Assembly: GCF_900112495.1 (NCBI RefSeq)
Contig: NZ_FOMA01000009.1
Span: forward strand, 1 to 64,000
Length of the DNA stretch: 64,000 bases
From: Bacillus sp. OV322
Lineage (GTDB): Bacteria > Bacillota > Bacilli > Bacillales > DSM-1321
Direction: 5' to 3'
Shown: positions 56,502-64,000 of the stretch, piece by piece
Layout: every line of letters starts with the position of its first letter
How positions within the stretch are numbered: position 1 is the first letter of the stretch
Notes under the pieces: generated by a model
What the model was told of the DNA's origin: nothing
Databases searched by the model: none
Seen by the model: the letters and a program-made list of their open reading frames with translations, nothing else
Made by a program: the position numbers and the translations under genes

Positions 56502-57739
56502 AAAAATCCTCCAGGGCTTTTAAAGCGTTATGGGCTGGAGAAATAGTTTCGGAATTTGGCGGAGCTGCAGGAGCAATTATTAATGGCCTTGTATTATATG
56601 AAATTACCGGTTCTAAAGAATGGATGGGAGTACTGTGGCTTGTATACTTTATCCCTTCTTTAATTCTGCAGATGGTCAGCTCCCCATTTCTTAACCATGT
56701 TGAAAAAGGAAAAATGCTAAAAAACATCCAGTTAATCCGTTCGATTTCTTATACGCTCCCGCTTTTAGGCTATTGGGCTTTCTCAAATACAGGGGCAATC
56801 ACAGGACTTGTCTTATTACAATGTATATTGGGGTTATTGCAGCCTATCTATGCCAGCTTAGCTTTCTCTTTGCTGCCTGATATTTGCAAAGAAGACGAGC
56901 TTGCCGCAGCAAATGGATTGCTTGATGGTACACTAAGACTGATGGCCTTTATTGCACCTGGAGTGACTACTTTGCTTTTGGTTGTTATGCCTATGCAATG
57001 CATCTATGTAATTTCGGCAATGATGTACTTTATAAGCTTTCTCTCCTTATCCCGTATTCAAGTAAAGCTGAATCAACGAATCCCTGCCTGGACTAAAAAG
57101 TTTTGGTGGGCAGAAATGAAGCTTGGTTATAAAATCTTCTTTCAAAAACCAAAACTGGTACGCCTTACTTTCTTATCCTCTTCCGTTCAATTTGCCGTTG
57201 GGGCTTCGATGGTACTGAGTGTTCCATTTATAAGAGGTGACCTAAAGGGCGAGACATGGGAATATGCTATTTTCTCAGGCTGCTTTTCTGTTGGTTATGC
57301 ATTAGGTACGTTATTACTTCGTAAGCTGCCACGGAATAATCAAGTTATGTATTTGGGGTTAGTTGGTGGAGGTGTATCATTTATAATGCTCTTTTTTGTC
57401 CATCTAACTTCGTTTGCCTGGTTATGTGAATTATTTGGCGGGACGCTGTTTCCTCTCTACAATGCAAATAGTGCAGCAATTTTTCAAAAAGAAGCACCCA
57501 GGGAGCGCTTATCTCAATTAAGTGCGGTCAGATTATTGTTTTTTAGAAGTACCACACCACTAGGAATCCTCTTCGCCTCATCACAATTTATCCATTTCAG
57601 CAGCAGAGAAATATATTTAATTGTTGGAACCCTAATTGCAGCACCTGGTTTATTTTATTTTTTTTCTGCGTTTGGAGAAAAAGAAAACAATCTCCTTGAT
57701 GTCCAAAACTCAGTTAATAAAACAGAAGGCACAAGTTGA
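56498..57739 (+). CDS. MFS transporter
   Basis: A 413-residue, 12-helix major facilitator of the enterobactin-exporter/MefA-like type (KALWAGEIVSEFGGAAGAII, LPDICKEDELAAANGLLDGT, a C-terminal half from KLVRLTFLSSSVQFAVG). Probably a drug or metabolite exporter. Translationally coupled to the upstream ArsR-type regulator (ATGA overlap). The end of the gene is followed by AT-rich sequence and an inverted GC-rich repeat. Confidence 0.88.
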   Translation: MKKSSRAFKALWAGEIVSEFGGAAGAIINGLVLYEITGSKEWMGVLWLVYFIPSLILQMVSSPFLNHVEKGKMLKNIQLIRSISYTLPLLGYWAFSNTGAITGLVLLQCILGLLQPIYASLAFSLLPDICKEDELAAANGLLDGTLRLMAFIAPGVTTLLLVVMPMQCIYVISAMMYFISFLSLSRIQVKLNQRIPAWTKKFWWAEMKLGYKIFFQKPKLVRLTFLSSSVQFAVGASMVLSVPFIRGDLKGETWEYAIFSGCFSVGYALGTLLLRKLPRNNQVMYLGLVGGGVSFIMLFFVHLTSFAWLCELFGGTLFPLYNANSAAIFQKEAPRERLSQLSAVRLLFFRSTTPLGILFASSQFIHFSSREIYLIVGTLIAAPGLFYFFSAFGEKENNLLDVQNSVNKTEGTS

Positions 57740-57884
57740 ATAAAAAGGTATCTAAGTATGAAGGGGGATATATTTGTGCGAGATATCGAGCTGATGGAAA
57801 TCCAGGCAGATGTATTATTTAAAAAGGCTCTTTTCTTAAAGATTGTTGTTTTTTTTATTTGTAATGGAGGCGTTCCCATTGTTA

Positions 57885-58055
57885 AGTCAGGTTGATTGGA
57901 GTGTAAGGTGCGAGACTCCTGCGGGATTAGCAGAACAGGTGAGACCCCGCAGGCGTAGCCGAGGAGGCTCAACGGCTGCCCCGCGGAAAGCGAGCATCCT
58001 GGAGCGGAAATCAACCACCTTGTTTCATAGCAACAAAGTTTACGAAAACAGCCTT
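57885..58055 (-). repeat. GC-rich intergenic repeat, full length, inverted (copy f)
   Basis: Reads in reverse relative to the other copies: GGTTGATTGGAGTGTAAGGT, GCGAGACTCCTGCGGGATTA, GGTGAGACCCCGCAGGCGTA, CCCCGCGGAAAGCGAGCATC, ending CAACAAAGTTTACGAAAACA. It borders directly on the start of the GNAT gene. Confidence 0.9.
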
Positions 58056-58077
58056 TAAAAAAGAAAACTCTAGAAAA

Positions 58078-58686
58078 ATGACAGAAATAAATGAACCAAT
58101 AAGCAGTCCCGCACCATTACTTTTTCTTGGCCGTACTAAAGAAGGCAGTATTCTTCGATTCAACGTGTCTTTTCCTAAAAAAACACTCCTTGAAGTAATA
58201 CAAATGGTTAATCAAAATCCAGCAAACACTGATATTGGAAAAATAGTAAGTAGTATTAATAAAGTGAAAAACATAAGCAACATCTGGATGGGTCCTGCAT
58301 ACATATTTCCTGAAAATTTTAATAGGATATCCAGTGACATTAAAATAACAAATGAAAATAAAGGAGCATTACTATCAAATTTTCCAAACCTTTTATACCA
58401 ATATGAACGGAGACAGCCTATTTTTGCCATCAAAGAGAATGGTAGTGCAGTTTCTGTATGCTGCAGTGCGAAAAGGAATGATAAAGCAGCAGAGGCAAGT
58501 GTTGAAACACTAGAAGCATACAGAGGGAAGGGATATGCGATGGAATGTACTATTGCTTGGGTAAAGGAAATACAAAAAATAGGAGGTCATGCTCTTTACA
58601 GTACGGCTTGGGATAATTTCCGCTCACAGGCAATAGCTAAGAAATTAAATCTTTATCAATATGGGATGGATTTGCATATGAGTTAA
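58078..58686 (+). CDS. GNAT-related acetyltransferase, possibly 5'-truncated
   Basis: A 202-residue protein whose C-terminal half carries a GNAT fold: FAIKENGSAVSVCCSAKRND, motif A ASVETLEAYRGKGYAMECTI, and YSTAWDNFRSQAIAKKLNLY. The N-terminal half (SSPAPLLFLGRTKEGSILRF) resembles the extended region of GNAT_acetyltran proteins, and such proteins are usually longer at the N-terminus. The first ATG lacks a ribosome binding site and lies 23 bases after the inverted GC-rich repeat, so the repeat may have removed the true start. Confidence 0.75.
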   Translation: MTEINEPISSPAPLLFLGRTKEGSILRFNVSFPKKTLLEVIQMVNQNPANTDIGKIVSSINKVKNISNIWMGPAYIFPENFNRISSDIKITNENKGALLSNFPNLLYQYERRQPIFAIKENGSAVSVCCSAKRNDKAAEASVETLEAYRGKGYAMECTIAWVKEIQKIGGHALYSTAWDNFRSQAIAKKLNLYQYGMDLHMS

Positions 58687-58800
58687 GGCAGCAGGTTTCA
58701 GTGCATAGCATAGGATTAGAGCGGTCAATTAGGCAGCTAACAAATGGTTAGTCGAAATTGATACCCCGTTAATTAGACTACAGGCGGAGCATCCGTAAAA

Positions 58801-58910
58801 AGTTTTTGAAGAAATTGTACTTCAACTATTGGGTGCTTTAGTTTATTAACAGGGGTTGCTGCGGCAGCCCTTTTCTTACGGCACTAACGAGGCAGGTTTG
58901 CTGTACAAGT
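58801..58910 (+). repeat. CTAAC element, copy 15 (full length, isolated)
   Basis: TTGTACTTCAACTATTGGGT with GCTTTAGTTTATTAAC, hairpin GGGTTGCTGCGGCAGCCC plus T-run, right module GGCACTAACGAGGCAGGTTT. Very close to copy 9 in its middle. Confidence 0.88.
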
Positions 58911-59071
58911 TATAAATTTATAGAGCATTTCTATGAATGAGGAATGCTTTTTAATTTTGCTTAAAACCAATGTATACGATAAAAAAATTGCTTATTTTAA
59001 TAAAAATTTATTGTAAATCGATAAATTAAAGATTAAAATCAAAATTATAATAAATATGTGAGGTGCTTTTT

Positions 59072-59554
59072 ATGGAAAAAGTAACAACGTTGTTTTTAAA
59101 AATAGCTGTTATTCTTTTAGGAATCCCAGTTCTTGCTCTGTGCATCTTTTTGGTGCCTGAGATGGCGAACCTTGCAGTAAAATTGGTTCCAACATTTGCT
59201 TTTATAAAATATCTCGTTTTCATCATTTTTGATGCATCGGCAATTCCTTTTTACTTTGCTTTGTATCAGGCTTTCAAACTTTTACGCTATATTGACAAAA
59301 ATAAAGCTTTCTCCGATTTATCAGTAAAAGCTTTAAAGAAAATCAAATACTGTGCCATTATAATCAGCATTTTGCATGTGCTAGTTTGGCCGCTCTTCTA
59401 TGTTTTTGCGGAAGCAGACGACGCACCAGGAGTTATCTTTGCCGGATTGGCTGTTCCTTTTGCTTCGATGGTTATCGCGGTCTTTGCAGCTGTTCTCCAA
59501 AAACTTTTACAAGAAGCAATTACTATCAAATCAGAAAATGATTTAACGGTCTGA
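59072..59554 (+). CDS. DUF2975 membrane protein
   Basis: A 160-residue protein with four transmembrane helices (FLKIAVILLGIPVLALCIFL, FIKYLVFIIFDASAIPFYFA, YCAIIISILHVLVWPLFYVF, ASMVIAVFAAVLQKLL) and the cytoplasmic loop KLLRYIDKNKAFSDLSVKAL characteristic of DUF2975. These proteins are nearly always encoded with a small XRE regulator, which follows 11 bases downstream. ATG 59072 has GAGGTG six bases upstream. Role unknown. Confidence 0.88.
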   Translation: MEKVTTLFLKIAVILLGIPVLALCIFLVPEMANLAVKLVPTFAFIKYLVFIIFDASAIPFYFALYQAFKLLRYIDKNKAFSDLSVKALKKIKYCAIIISILHVLVWPLFYVFAEADDAPGVIFAGLAVPFASMVIAVFAAVLQKLLQEAITIKSENDLTV

Positions 59555-59565
59555 GGTGAATAACA

Positions 59566-59781
59566 ATGGCAATTATCATCAATATTGATGTGATGTTAGC
59601 AAAAAGGAAAATGAGCGTAACAGAACTATCGGAAAAGGTTGGAATAACAATGGCGAACCTTTCTATATTGAAAAATGGAAAGGCGAAAGCAATTCGATTA
59701 TCTACTTTAGAGGCAATTTGTAAGGCTTTGGAATGTCAGCCTGGAGATATTTTAGAATACAAAAGTGACGAAGACCATTAA
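59566..59781 (+). CDS. XRE family regulator (DUF2975-associated)
   Basis: A 71-residue Cro/CI-type helix-turn-helix protein (MLAKRKMSVTELSEKVGITM, ANLSILKNGKAKAIRLSTLE, AICKALECQPGDILEY), consisting of the DNA-binding domain only. Paired with the DUF2975 gene upstream and probably regulating this operon. TGAGGTG precedes the start. Confidence 0.92.
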   Translation: MAIIINIDVMLAKRKMSVTELSEKVGITMANLSILKNGKAKAIRLSTLEAICKALECQPGDILEYKSDEDH

Positions 59782-59820
59782 ACATTGTGAATGAAACCAT
59801 ATATTAGGGGAGGTATAACT

Positions 59821-61065
59821 ATGGATACTAACAATTTGATTATTGATAATATTGCTGCCCCTCATGAGCTGGAGAGAATATACAGAAAAGACCCGAAAGC
59901 TTTTAAAAAGTCTTTCTCACGCGCATGGGAACAAAATCCTGATTCTGAGGTTCTTGGTGTCTGGTATGAAAGATTGCATTTCAAGGAGAAGGCAAATACA
60001 GAAAAACCTTCCTTTCTTCAAAAAGATTTTTTATTCATGGGCCTTTTAGCCATTCTGGCCGGGATATGCACCAGGGTCATTTTCCATTTTGTCGAACAGG
60101 AAGCAATTGCTCCAATTAACCTGGCATTTGGTATAATTCCCTTTATTGCTGCCTATTTTGTTTACAAGAATCCTCCGAAGAAAAGAGTTATTTATTCCCT
60201 AGCGGCGTTGTTCCTGATTTCCGGAATTTACCTTAACATGCTGCCATTAAATGATAAAGACAGTACTATCCTTGTTTACTTACACCTTCCCATATTTTTA
60301 TGGGGATTGGTTATGCTTGCATTTACAGGTAATGACTATTCAAAAGGCAGTGCAAGATTAGCTTATATTACATTTAATTTGGAATATGGTATTCTCTACG
60401 CCAGCATGGCAGTTAGCGGAATGATACTAGCGGTGCTAACCATGCACTTATTTACCTTTGTTGGTTTGGATATAAAAGACTTTTATTTTAGTAATGTCAT
60501 TTTATTTGGTGCTGCCGCTCTTGCTATTGTGGCTGCATACCTGGTATCAATGAATCTTAAACTTGCTAAGAATATCACCCCATATATAGCTAAAATTTTC
60601 AGTCCTCTTGTTCTGGTCACATTGTTGGTCTATCTGATAACGGTTATATGGGTTGGGAAAAATCCATTCTTGGACCGCAATTTTCTGATAGCCTTCAACG
60701 GAATTCTCCTTGGTGTATTGGCCGTTACCATATTTTCCATTATCGAGAGCGACTCAGACGAAAAAAAGACCATTTCAGATTATATAAATGCTGCCTTAAT
60801 TGTCCTTGCGCTTATCATTGACAGTGTGGCCCTGTCAGCCATCGTATTCAGACTGTCATCTTATGGGATTACGCCTAATAGACTGGCTGTTTTAGGGGTA
60901 AACATCCTTATCTGGGCAAATCTATGTTGGATTATGCTTTCCTACATGCGTTTTCTGCAAAACAAATCCGGACCTTCAGCTATCCAAGATGCCGTTACTA
61001 AATATTTGCCGATCTATGGACTATGGGCAGCCTTCGTTACATTTACGTTTCCTGCATTTTTTTAA
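59821..61065 (+). CDS. Multi-pass membrane protein, unknown
   Basis: A 414-residue protein: about 65 cytoplasmic residues at the N-terminus (APHELERIYRKDPKAFKKSF, SRAWEQNPDSEVLGVWYERL), then about ten to eleven transmembrane helices without obvious catalytic motifs. ATG 59821 has GGGGAGG upstream; the frame starting at 59791 is unlikely. The N-terminal region resembles the cytoplasmic segment of DUF4153-type proteins, but this is not certain. Probably forms an operon with the DUF2975 and XRE genes, 39 bases away. Confidence 0.78.
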   Translation: MDTNNLIIDNIAAPHELERIYRKDPKAFKKSFSRAWEQNPDSEVLGVWYERLHFKEKANTEKPSFLQKDFLFMGLLAILAGICTRVIFHFVEQEAIAPINLAFGIIPFIAAYFVYKNPPKKRVIYSLAALFLISGIYLNMLPLNDKDSTILVYLHLPIFLWGLVMLAFTGNDYSKGSARLAYITFNLEYGILYASMAVSGMILAVLTMHLFTFVGLDIKDFYFSNVILFGAAALAIVAAYLVSMNLKLAKNITPYIAKIFSPLVLVTLLVYLITVIWVGKNPFLDRNFLIAFNGILLGVLAVTIFSIIESDSDEKKTISDYINAALIVLALIIDSVALSAIVFRLSSYGITPNRLAVLGVNILIWANLCWIMLSYMRFLQNKSGPSAIQDAVTKYLPIYGLWAAFVTFTFPAFF

Positions 61066-61190
61066 GGCTGTTTCCGTAACTTTATTGCTTTGAAACAGGG
61101 TGGCTGATTTTCGCTCCAGGATGCTCGCTTTCCGCGGGGCGTGCGGTGAACCAACTCGGTTTAACAACAGGATCGCCTCACAATACAGAT
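61066..61190 (+). repeat. GC-rich intergenic repeat, partial (copy g)
   Basis: GGCTGTTTCCGTAACTTTAT, GGCTGATTTTCGCTCCAGGA, TGCTCGCTTTCCGCGGGGCG, then CAACTCGGTTTAACAACAGG and ATCGCCTCACA; the second half of the core is missing. It begins one base after the preceding stop codon. Confidence 0.85.
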
Positions 61191-61199
61191 TAAATAAGA

Positions 61200-61250
61200 A
61201 AAGAGTGCGTTAGTTTAATAAACACGGCTTCTTCGGCCGCTTTTTTTTGA
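61200..61250 (+). repeat. CTAAC element, copy 16 (partial)
   Basis: AAGAGTGCGTTAGTTTAATA, then hairpin CGGCTTCTTCGGCCG with eight T. Directly behind the GC-rich repeat copy g, i.e. two repeat families in series. Confidence 0.7.
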
Positions 61251-61308
61251 CGCATAGTTGTAACGTAATATCTATTTAATACGACTATTGCGGTAGAGGA
61301 GGGATTGT

Positions 61309-61758
61309 GTGAAAAGATGGATGTCCTTTTTATGTTTAATCGTACTCATTCTAACTGGCTGTACAAACAGCCATGTAAAAGAGAGCAAGCCGCCAAAAAC
61401 TGAAATTGTAACAGAAGGCAAGCACTATAAAACTGTACTCGGTTCCTACTGTTGGAGAGATGGAGATAAGGGTGTATGCGTTGATTCTGCACAGCCAAAA
61501 GCCAAAGAGCCTATTGCTGTTCAACCAGGTGCTGACATTGAACTGAAGATTAATTATGACCCTCAGCCAAACGAGGTTCATCTTTCGCTGGTAAATGGCA
61601 AAAAAGAAATAGAATTACCTGTGGAAAAGGGACATTTCAAAGCACCGGGAAAAACAGGAACATATAATTATATCTATAGTGTGTGGTGGATGGATGAAAA
61701 GGATAAGCACATGTCCCACGGAGACGCTTTATATGGATTCTCCCTTAAAGTGCAGTAG
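61309..61758 (+). CDS. Lipoprotein with GSYCW/CVD motif
   Basis: A 149-residue lipoprotein: signal peptide with lipobox LTGC (Cys18), polar linker, then KTVLGSYCWRDGDKGVCVDS, an AVQPGADIELKINYDPQPNE strand region and EKGHFKAPGKTGTYNYIYSV. Motif order and spacing match the exported protein at 3483-3932, so the two are paralogues; there the anchor is a plain helix, here a lipid. GTG start after GAGGAGGG. It sits directly behind CTAAC copy 16, as its paralogue sits behind copy 4. Function unknown. Confidence 0.85.
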   Translation: MKRWMSFLCLIVLILTGCTNSHVKESKPPKTEIVTEGKHYKTVLGSYCWRDGDKGVCVDSAQPKAKEPIAVQPGADIELKINYDPQPNEVHLSLVNGKKEIELPVEKGHFKAPGKTGTYNYIYSVWWMDEKDKHMSHGDALYGFSLKVQ

Positions 61759-61906
61759 GGGAATTTCGCAGCCTTCAAAAAATATCTGGGGATTTAAATA
61801 AAAGAAGAGGTCTTTTGTATATTCTCCTGCATATTAAGGCATTGGATTTTGTTTAGGTTTTCAACATAAGGAAAACGTATTTTGTTATTTTTCAGGCAAA
61901 TAAATA

Positions 61907-61934
61907 TGGGAACGTCTGATTTGGACGTTCCCGT
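61907..61934 (-). terminator. Hairpin behind the VOC gene
   Basis: GGGAACGTC pairs with GACGTTCCC across seven bases, 44 bases after the minus-strand stop. The T-run is weak on both strands. Confidence 0.55.
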
Positions 61935-61977
61935 TCTTATTCCGTTAAAGCACTGAAATAAGGTATTTATTATAAAC

Positions 61978-62349
61978 TTACCAGTGTACTTGAAGTTTAT
62001 TGCCATTTGGGTCATAAAAGTGGAAACAGGCGTGACCATTATCTTCTTTTATATCCTCGACCTTAACTTGATTTTCAATTAAGTGCTGATGAAATTTAGA
62101 TAATTCTGGACTGGTAAAGCCAATGCTGAATTCTTGTTCATTATCAATTGTAAAATGTGCAAATGTTTCATCTTCAGTAGGAACTAAAATAAGTAAGAAA
62201 GGTCCTTCATTTACTTTTAAAATGGCAAATTCCTCTGTATTGTTTAGTAACTGGAGCCCTAATACATCTCTATACCATTTTGCAGACAGTCCTGAGTCTT
62301 TTACAGGAATTCTGATATAATGTACTTGTTCAATAAATGATTTACTCAT
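61978..62349 (-). CDS. VOC family protein
   Basis: A 123-residue glyoxalase/bleomycin-resistance-type protein: FIEQVHYIRIPVKDSGLSAK, WYRDVLGLQLL, a middle loop (LILVPTEDETFAHFTIDNEQ) and the second module ending ACFHFYDPNGNKLQVHW. His in the first strand and the last-strand residues fit a metal site, but function is open. ATG 62349 has AAAGGAG upstream; the frame extending to 62382 has no start signal. Confidence 0.88.
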   Translation of the reverse strand: MSKSFIEQVHYIRIPVKDSGLSAKWYRDVLGLQLLNNTEEFAILKVNEGPFLLILVPTEDETFAHFTIDNEQEFSIGFTSPELSKFHQHLIENQVKVEDIKEDNGHACFHFYDPNGNKLQVHW

Positions 62350-62382
62350 TGCTTCTCTCCTTTGTTTAATCCGGTATATCAA

Positions 62383-62629
62383 ATAGTTCCCTTTCTATAT
62401 CCCTTTTCCTTTAACCCCCATTCCTTTTTCTGTTGTATAAGTCATAAACGCCCGCCAAATATTCGTATATAGAACATGTTGAATAGATAGCTAGGAATCG
62501 AATAACAACATAGTTCTCTAACAAAGCCTTGAATTAAAGGGTTGAGTTACATAGTCTGTCAACTTTGCTGACAGCTTTTTTTGTGTTCTTAGTAATAAAA
62601 ATAAAATTTAGAAAATTGGAAAAAACAGG
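62383..62629. other. Intergenic stretch between VOC and MFS genes
   Basis: A short T-rich run near 62575-62582 follows GTCTGTCAACTTTGCTGACA, a possible minor hairpin. No gene is recognised. Confidence 0.4.
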
Positions 62630-62685
62630 TTGTAAAAAGACACTGGTGTCGTTATAATAAAATTAATAAAAAAGACACTAGTGTC
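62630..62685 (+). promoter_or_regulatory. Promoter with two TetR-type operators
   Basis: TTGTAA (62630-62635), 17 bp, TATAAT (62653-62658). GACACTGGTGTC (62639-62650) fills the spacer and GACACTAGTGTC (62674-62685, perfect palindrome) lies downstream, centres 35 bp apart. Likely bound by the TetR protein encoded at 63935. Confidence 0.88.
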
Positions 62686-62709
62686 ATTTTTAAAAGGAGG
62701 GTAACAGAG

Positions 62710-63981
62710 ATGAAGGGATTAATGAAAAATAAAGGATATTTAATACTAATGTTTGCCCAGGCAATATCAAGTATTGGAGATTGGCTTAGTATAGTGGCGA
62801 TTATTACGCTTGTAGGTTTGAAATGGAATGCTTCGCCGATGGAAGTATCGTTTATCATTTTGTGTCTAGCCATTCCTATGGCGCTGTTAGGTCCTGTAGC
62901 TGGCACAGTCGCAGACCGGTTTAGTCGAAAAACTTTAATGATAACATCTGACCTTGTTCGTGCTGGGCTGATTCTTTTTCTAACTGTAGCTGATACAATA
63001 TGGGTTGTGTATATATGTTTGTTTACAATCGGCGTGTTTTTAGCAGTATTTATTCCAGCTAAAAACGGGAAATTAAAAGAATTGATTGCTCATGATGATA
63101 TGAAAGCTGCCATGTCCATAACGTCGATGATTGACTCCGGTACGAAGGTGATGGGCCCTTTATTGAGCGGGGTATTAGTAACGGCATTTAGTACAAAGCC
63201 TGTGTTTTATATCGACTCTGCCACTTTTTTTATATCTGCTCTTTTAATTCTGTTCTTACCAGGCGTGGTCCAGTCTTTTGAAAAAGAGAATGGAAATGAG
63301 GATAGAACAGATTCTTCCTTCAAAAAAGAATTTTTAGAAGGCCTTTCTTTTATTAAATCCAAAACAAATATACTTGCAGGAATGTTTTTATTAGGTTTTA
63401 GCCTCTTGATCTTACAGCTTTCGGACTCGCAAATCATTGTCTTAATTAGAGAGCTCACTGCAGCATCACCGGATCTTTTTGGTTATTTAGTGACATCATC
63501 GGGTGTCGGTATGTTTTTATCAGGGCTGCTTTTAACGAAGAAATCCAATTATAACGCCTTTAGTTTAATGCTTATTGGTGTTTGTGGAATTGGACTTAGC
63601 TTTGGTATCATAGCAGTATTAACTCATTTTGATGCACGTTTTTCTATCTTTTGGGGTCCTTTACTAGGACTGTTTGCAGGATTTTCAGCAAGCCTAGTGT
63701 TTGTTCCATTTCAAGCATCGGTCCAAATTGAAACCCCAGTTCATTTGACTGGGAGGGTATTTGGAGTCATAAATAGTGTAACAACAACTGCAACGATTAT
63801 CGGACCTTTGCTGGGAGGCTGGCTCTCAACAATTCTAGGGGTCGTTCCAACGTTTATGATTACAGCATCTCTCTTGGTCTTGGTATCTTTAATAGGATTT
63901 TTCACAAAAAGTAAAATAGAGAGGAGTAAGAAAGATGTCTCCGAAAGTCAGCGAGGAACACATAAAGCAACGTCGGGCTAA
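62710..63981 (+). CDS. MFS efflux transporter
   Basis: A 423-residue, 12-helix transporter of the MefA/macrolide-efflux-like MFS group: GYLILMFAQAISSIGDWLSI, the motif A loop GTVADRFSRKTLM, AVFIPAKNGKLKELIAHDDM (typical of this group) and a C-terminal half from NILAGMFLLGFSLLILQLS. Substrate likely a drug or toxic metabolite. AAAAGGAGGG before ATG 62710. The next gene, a TetR repressor, starts inside its 3' end, so both are co-transcribed from the operator-bearing promoter. Confidence 0.92.
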   Translation: MKGLMKNKGYLILMFAQAISSIGDWLSIVAIITLVGLKWNASPMEVSFIILCLAIPMALLGPVAGTVADRFSRKTLMITSDLVRAGLILFLTVADTIWVVYICLFTIGVFLAVFIPAKNGKLKELIAHDDMKAAMSITSMIDSGTKVMGPLLSGVLVTAFSTKPVFYIDSATFFISALLILFLPGVVQSFEKENGNEDRTDSSFKKEFLEGLSFIKSKTNILAGMFLLGFSLLILQLSDSQIIVLIRELTAASPDLFGYLVTSSGVGMFLSGLLLTKKSNYNAFSLMLIGVCGIGLSFGIIAVLTHFDARFSIFWGPLLGLFAGFSASLVFVPFQASVQIETPVHLTGRVFGVINSVTTTATIIGPLLGGWLSTILGVVPTFMITASLLVLVSLIGFFTKSKIERSKKDVSESQRGTHKATSG

Positions 63982-64000
63982 AATCTTAGAAGCAGCAATA
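63935..64000 (+). CDS. TetR family repressor (partial, runs off the window)
   Basis: ATG 63935 with GAGGAG upstream opens SPKVSEEHIKQRRAKILEAA, the usual N-terminus leading into helix 1 of TetR regulators. It overlaps the MFS gene by 47 bases. Only 22 codons are inside the window. It is the probable ligand of the palindromes at 62639-62685. Confidence 0.82.
   Translation, partial: MSPKVSEEHIKQRRAKILEAAI

Noticed and set aside
1..64000. Prophage or plasmid origin of the window
   Set aside because: No phage structural, packaging or replication genes and no plasmid replication functions are seen; the integrase is isolated and housekeeping-type genes dominate.
1..64000. tRNA or rRNA genes
   Set aside because: I looked for CCA-adjacent cloverleaf patterns and conserved rRNA segments in the intergenic regions and recognised none; a dedicated tRNA search would be decisive.

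Overview
The window is a chromosomal segment of a low-GC Gram-positive bacterium of the family Bacillaceae. Evidence: strong AGGAGG-type ribosome binding sites with frequent TTG/GTG starts, a thrZ-type threonyl-tRNA synthetase behind three tandem T-box leaders, des/DesR, YtrA-type and LytR-CpsA-Psr genes, a TPP-riboswitch-controlled thiW, and dispersed intergenic repeat families of the kind seen in environmental Bacillus relatives. The species cannot be named from the sequence alone. I recognised no rRNA, tRNA or CRISPR array.

Region 1 (1-11.1 kb) is the most unusual part. About fourteen single-gene units (lipoproteins, a deaminase, DUF4279, a TrmO-like protein, a MerR/aldo-keto reductase pair, several unknowns and a frameshifted tyrosine recombinase) are separated one by one by a roughly 40-100 bp structured repeat built around AACTAACGGGTGCGTTAGTT, here called the CTAAC element. 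All copies point the same way even where the neighbouring gene is on the other strand. The layout resembles an integron-like cassette array, but mobility is unproven. Several units are decaying (frameshifts in the integrase, in DUF4279 and in the 9.5-10.0 kb gene).

Region 2 (11.2-18.3 kb) holds small genes, an ascorbate-type PTS operon (PRD regulator with EIIA domain, duplicated EIIB, EIIC) and a MEDS-domain protein. Region 3 (18.3-25.7 kb) is a decay zone with remnants of an IS1595-type transposase, an MBL-fold protein, a potassium channel, a comGD-like pseudopilin, a ComEC-like lipoprotein, IS3 OrfA and a HAD hydrolase, around an intact CDF transporter and a shortened thrZ under triple T-box control.

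Region 4 (25.7-31.6 kb) is a LacI-regulated maltodextrin/isomaltose operon: oligo-1,6-glucosidase plus an ABC importer without its ATPase. Region 5 (31.6-46.7 kb) contains GC-rich intergenic repeats, a secreted ComEC-like/DUF3006 pair, GNAT, VOC, DinB and SMI1 genes, an LCP cell-wall ligase, a YtrA-regulated double ABC transporter and thiW. Region 6 (46.8-64 kb) contains PadR/HAAS, YfmQ, cysteine hydrolase, cold-shock protein, fatty acid desaturase with an orphan, eroding DesR, a 2OG oxygenase, ArsR/aldo-keto reductase, ArsR/MFS, a DUF2975/XRE membrane set, a second YCW-type lipoprotein, and an MFS pump with its overlapping TetR repressor, which runs off the end.

Three dispersed repeat families structure the intergenic space: CTAAC elements, GC-rich 150-180 bp repeats, and a composite element with exact 21-bp periodicity next to a 12-bp palindrome, found at three loci.
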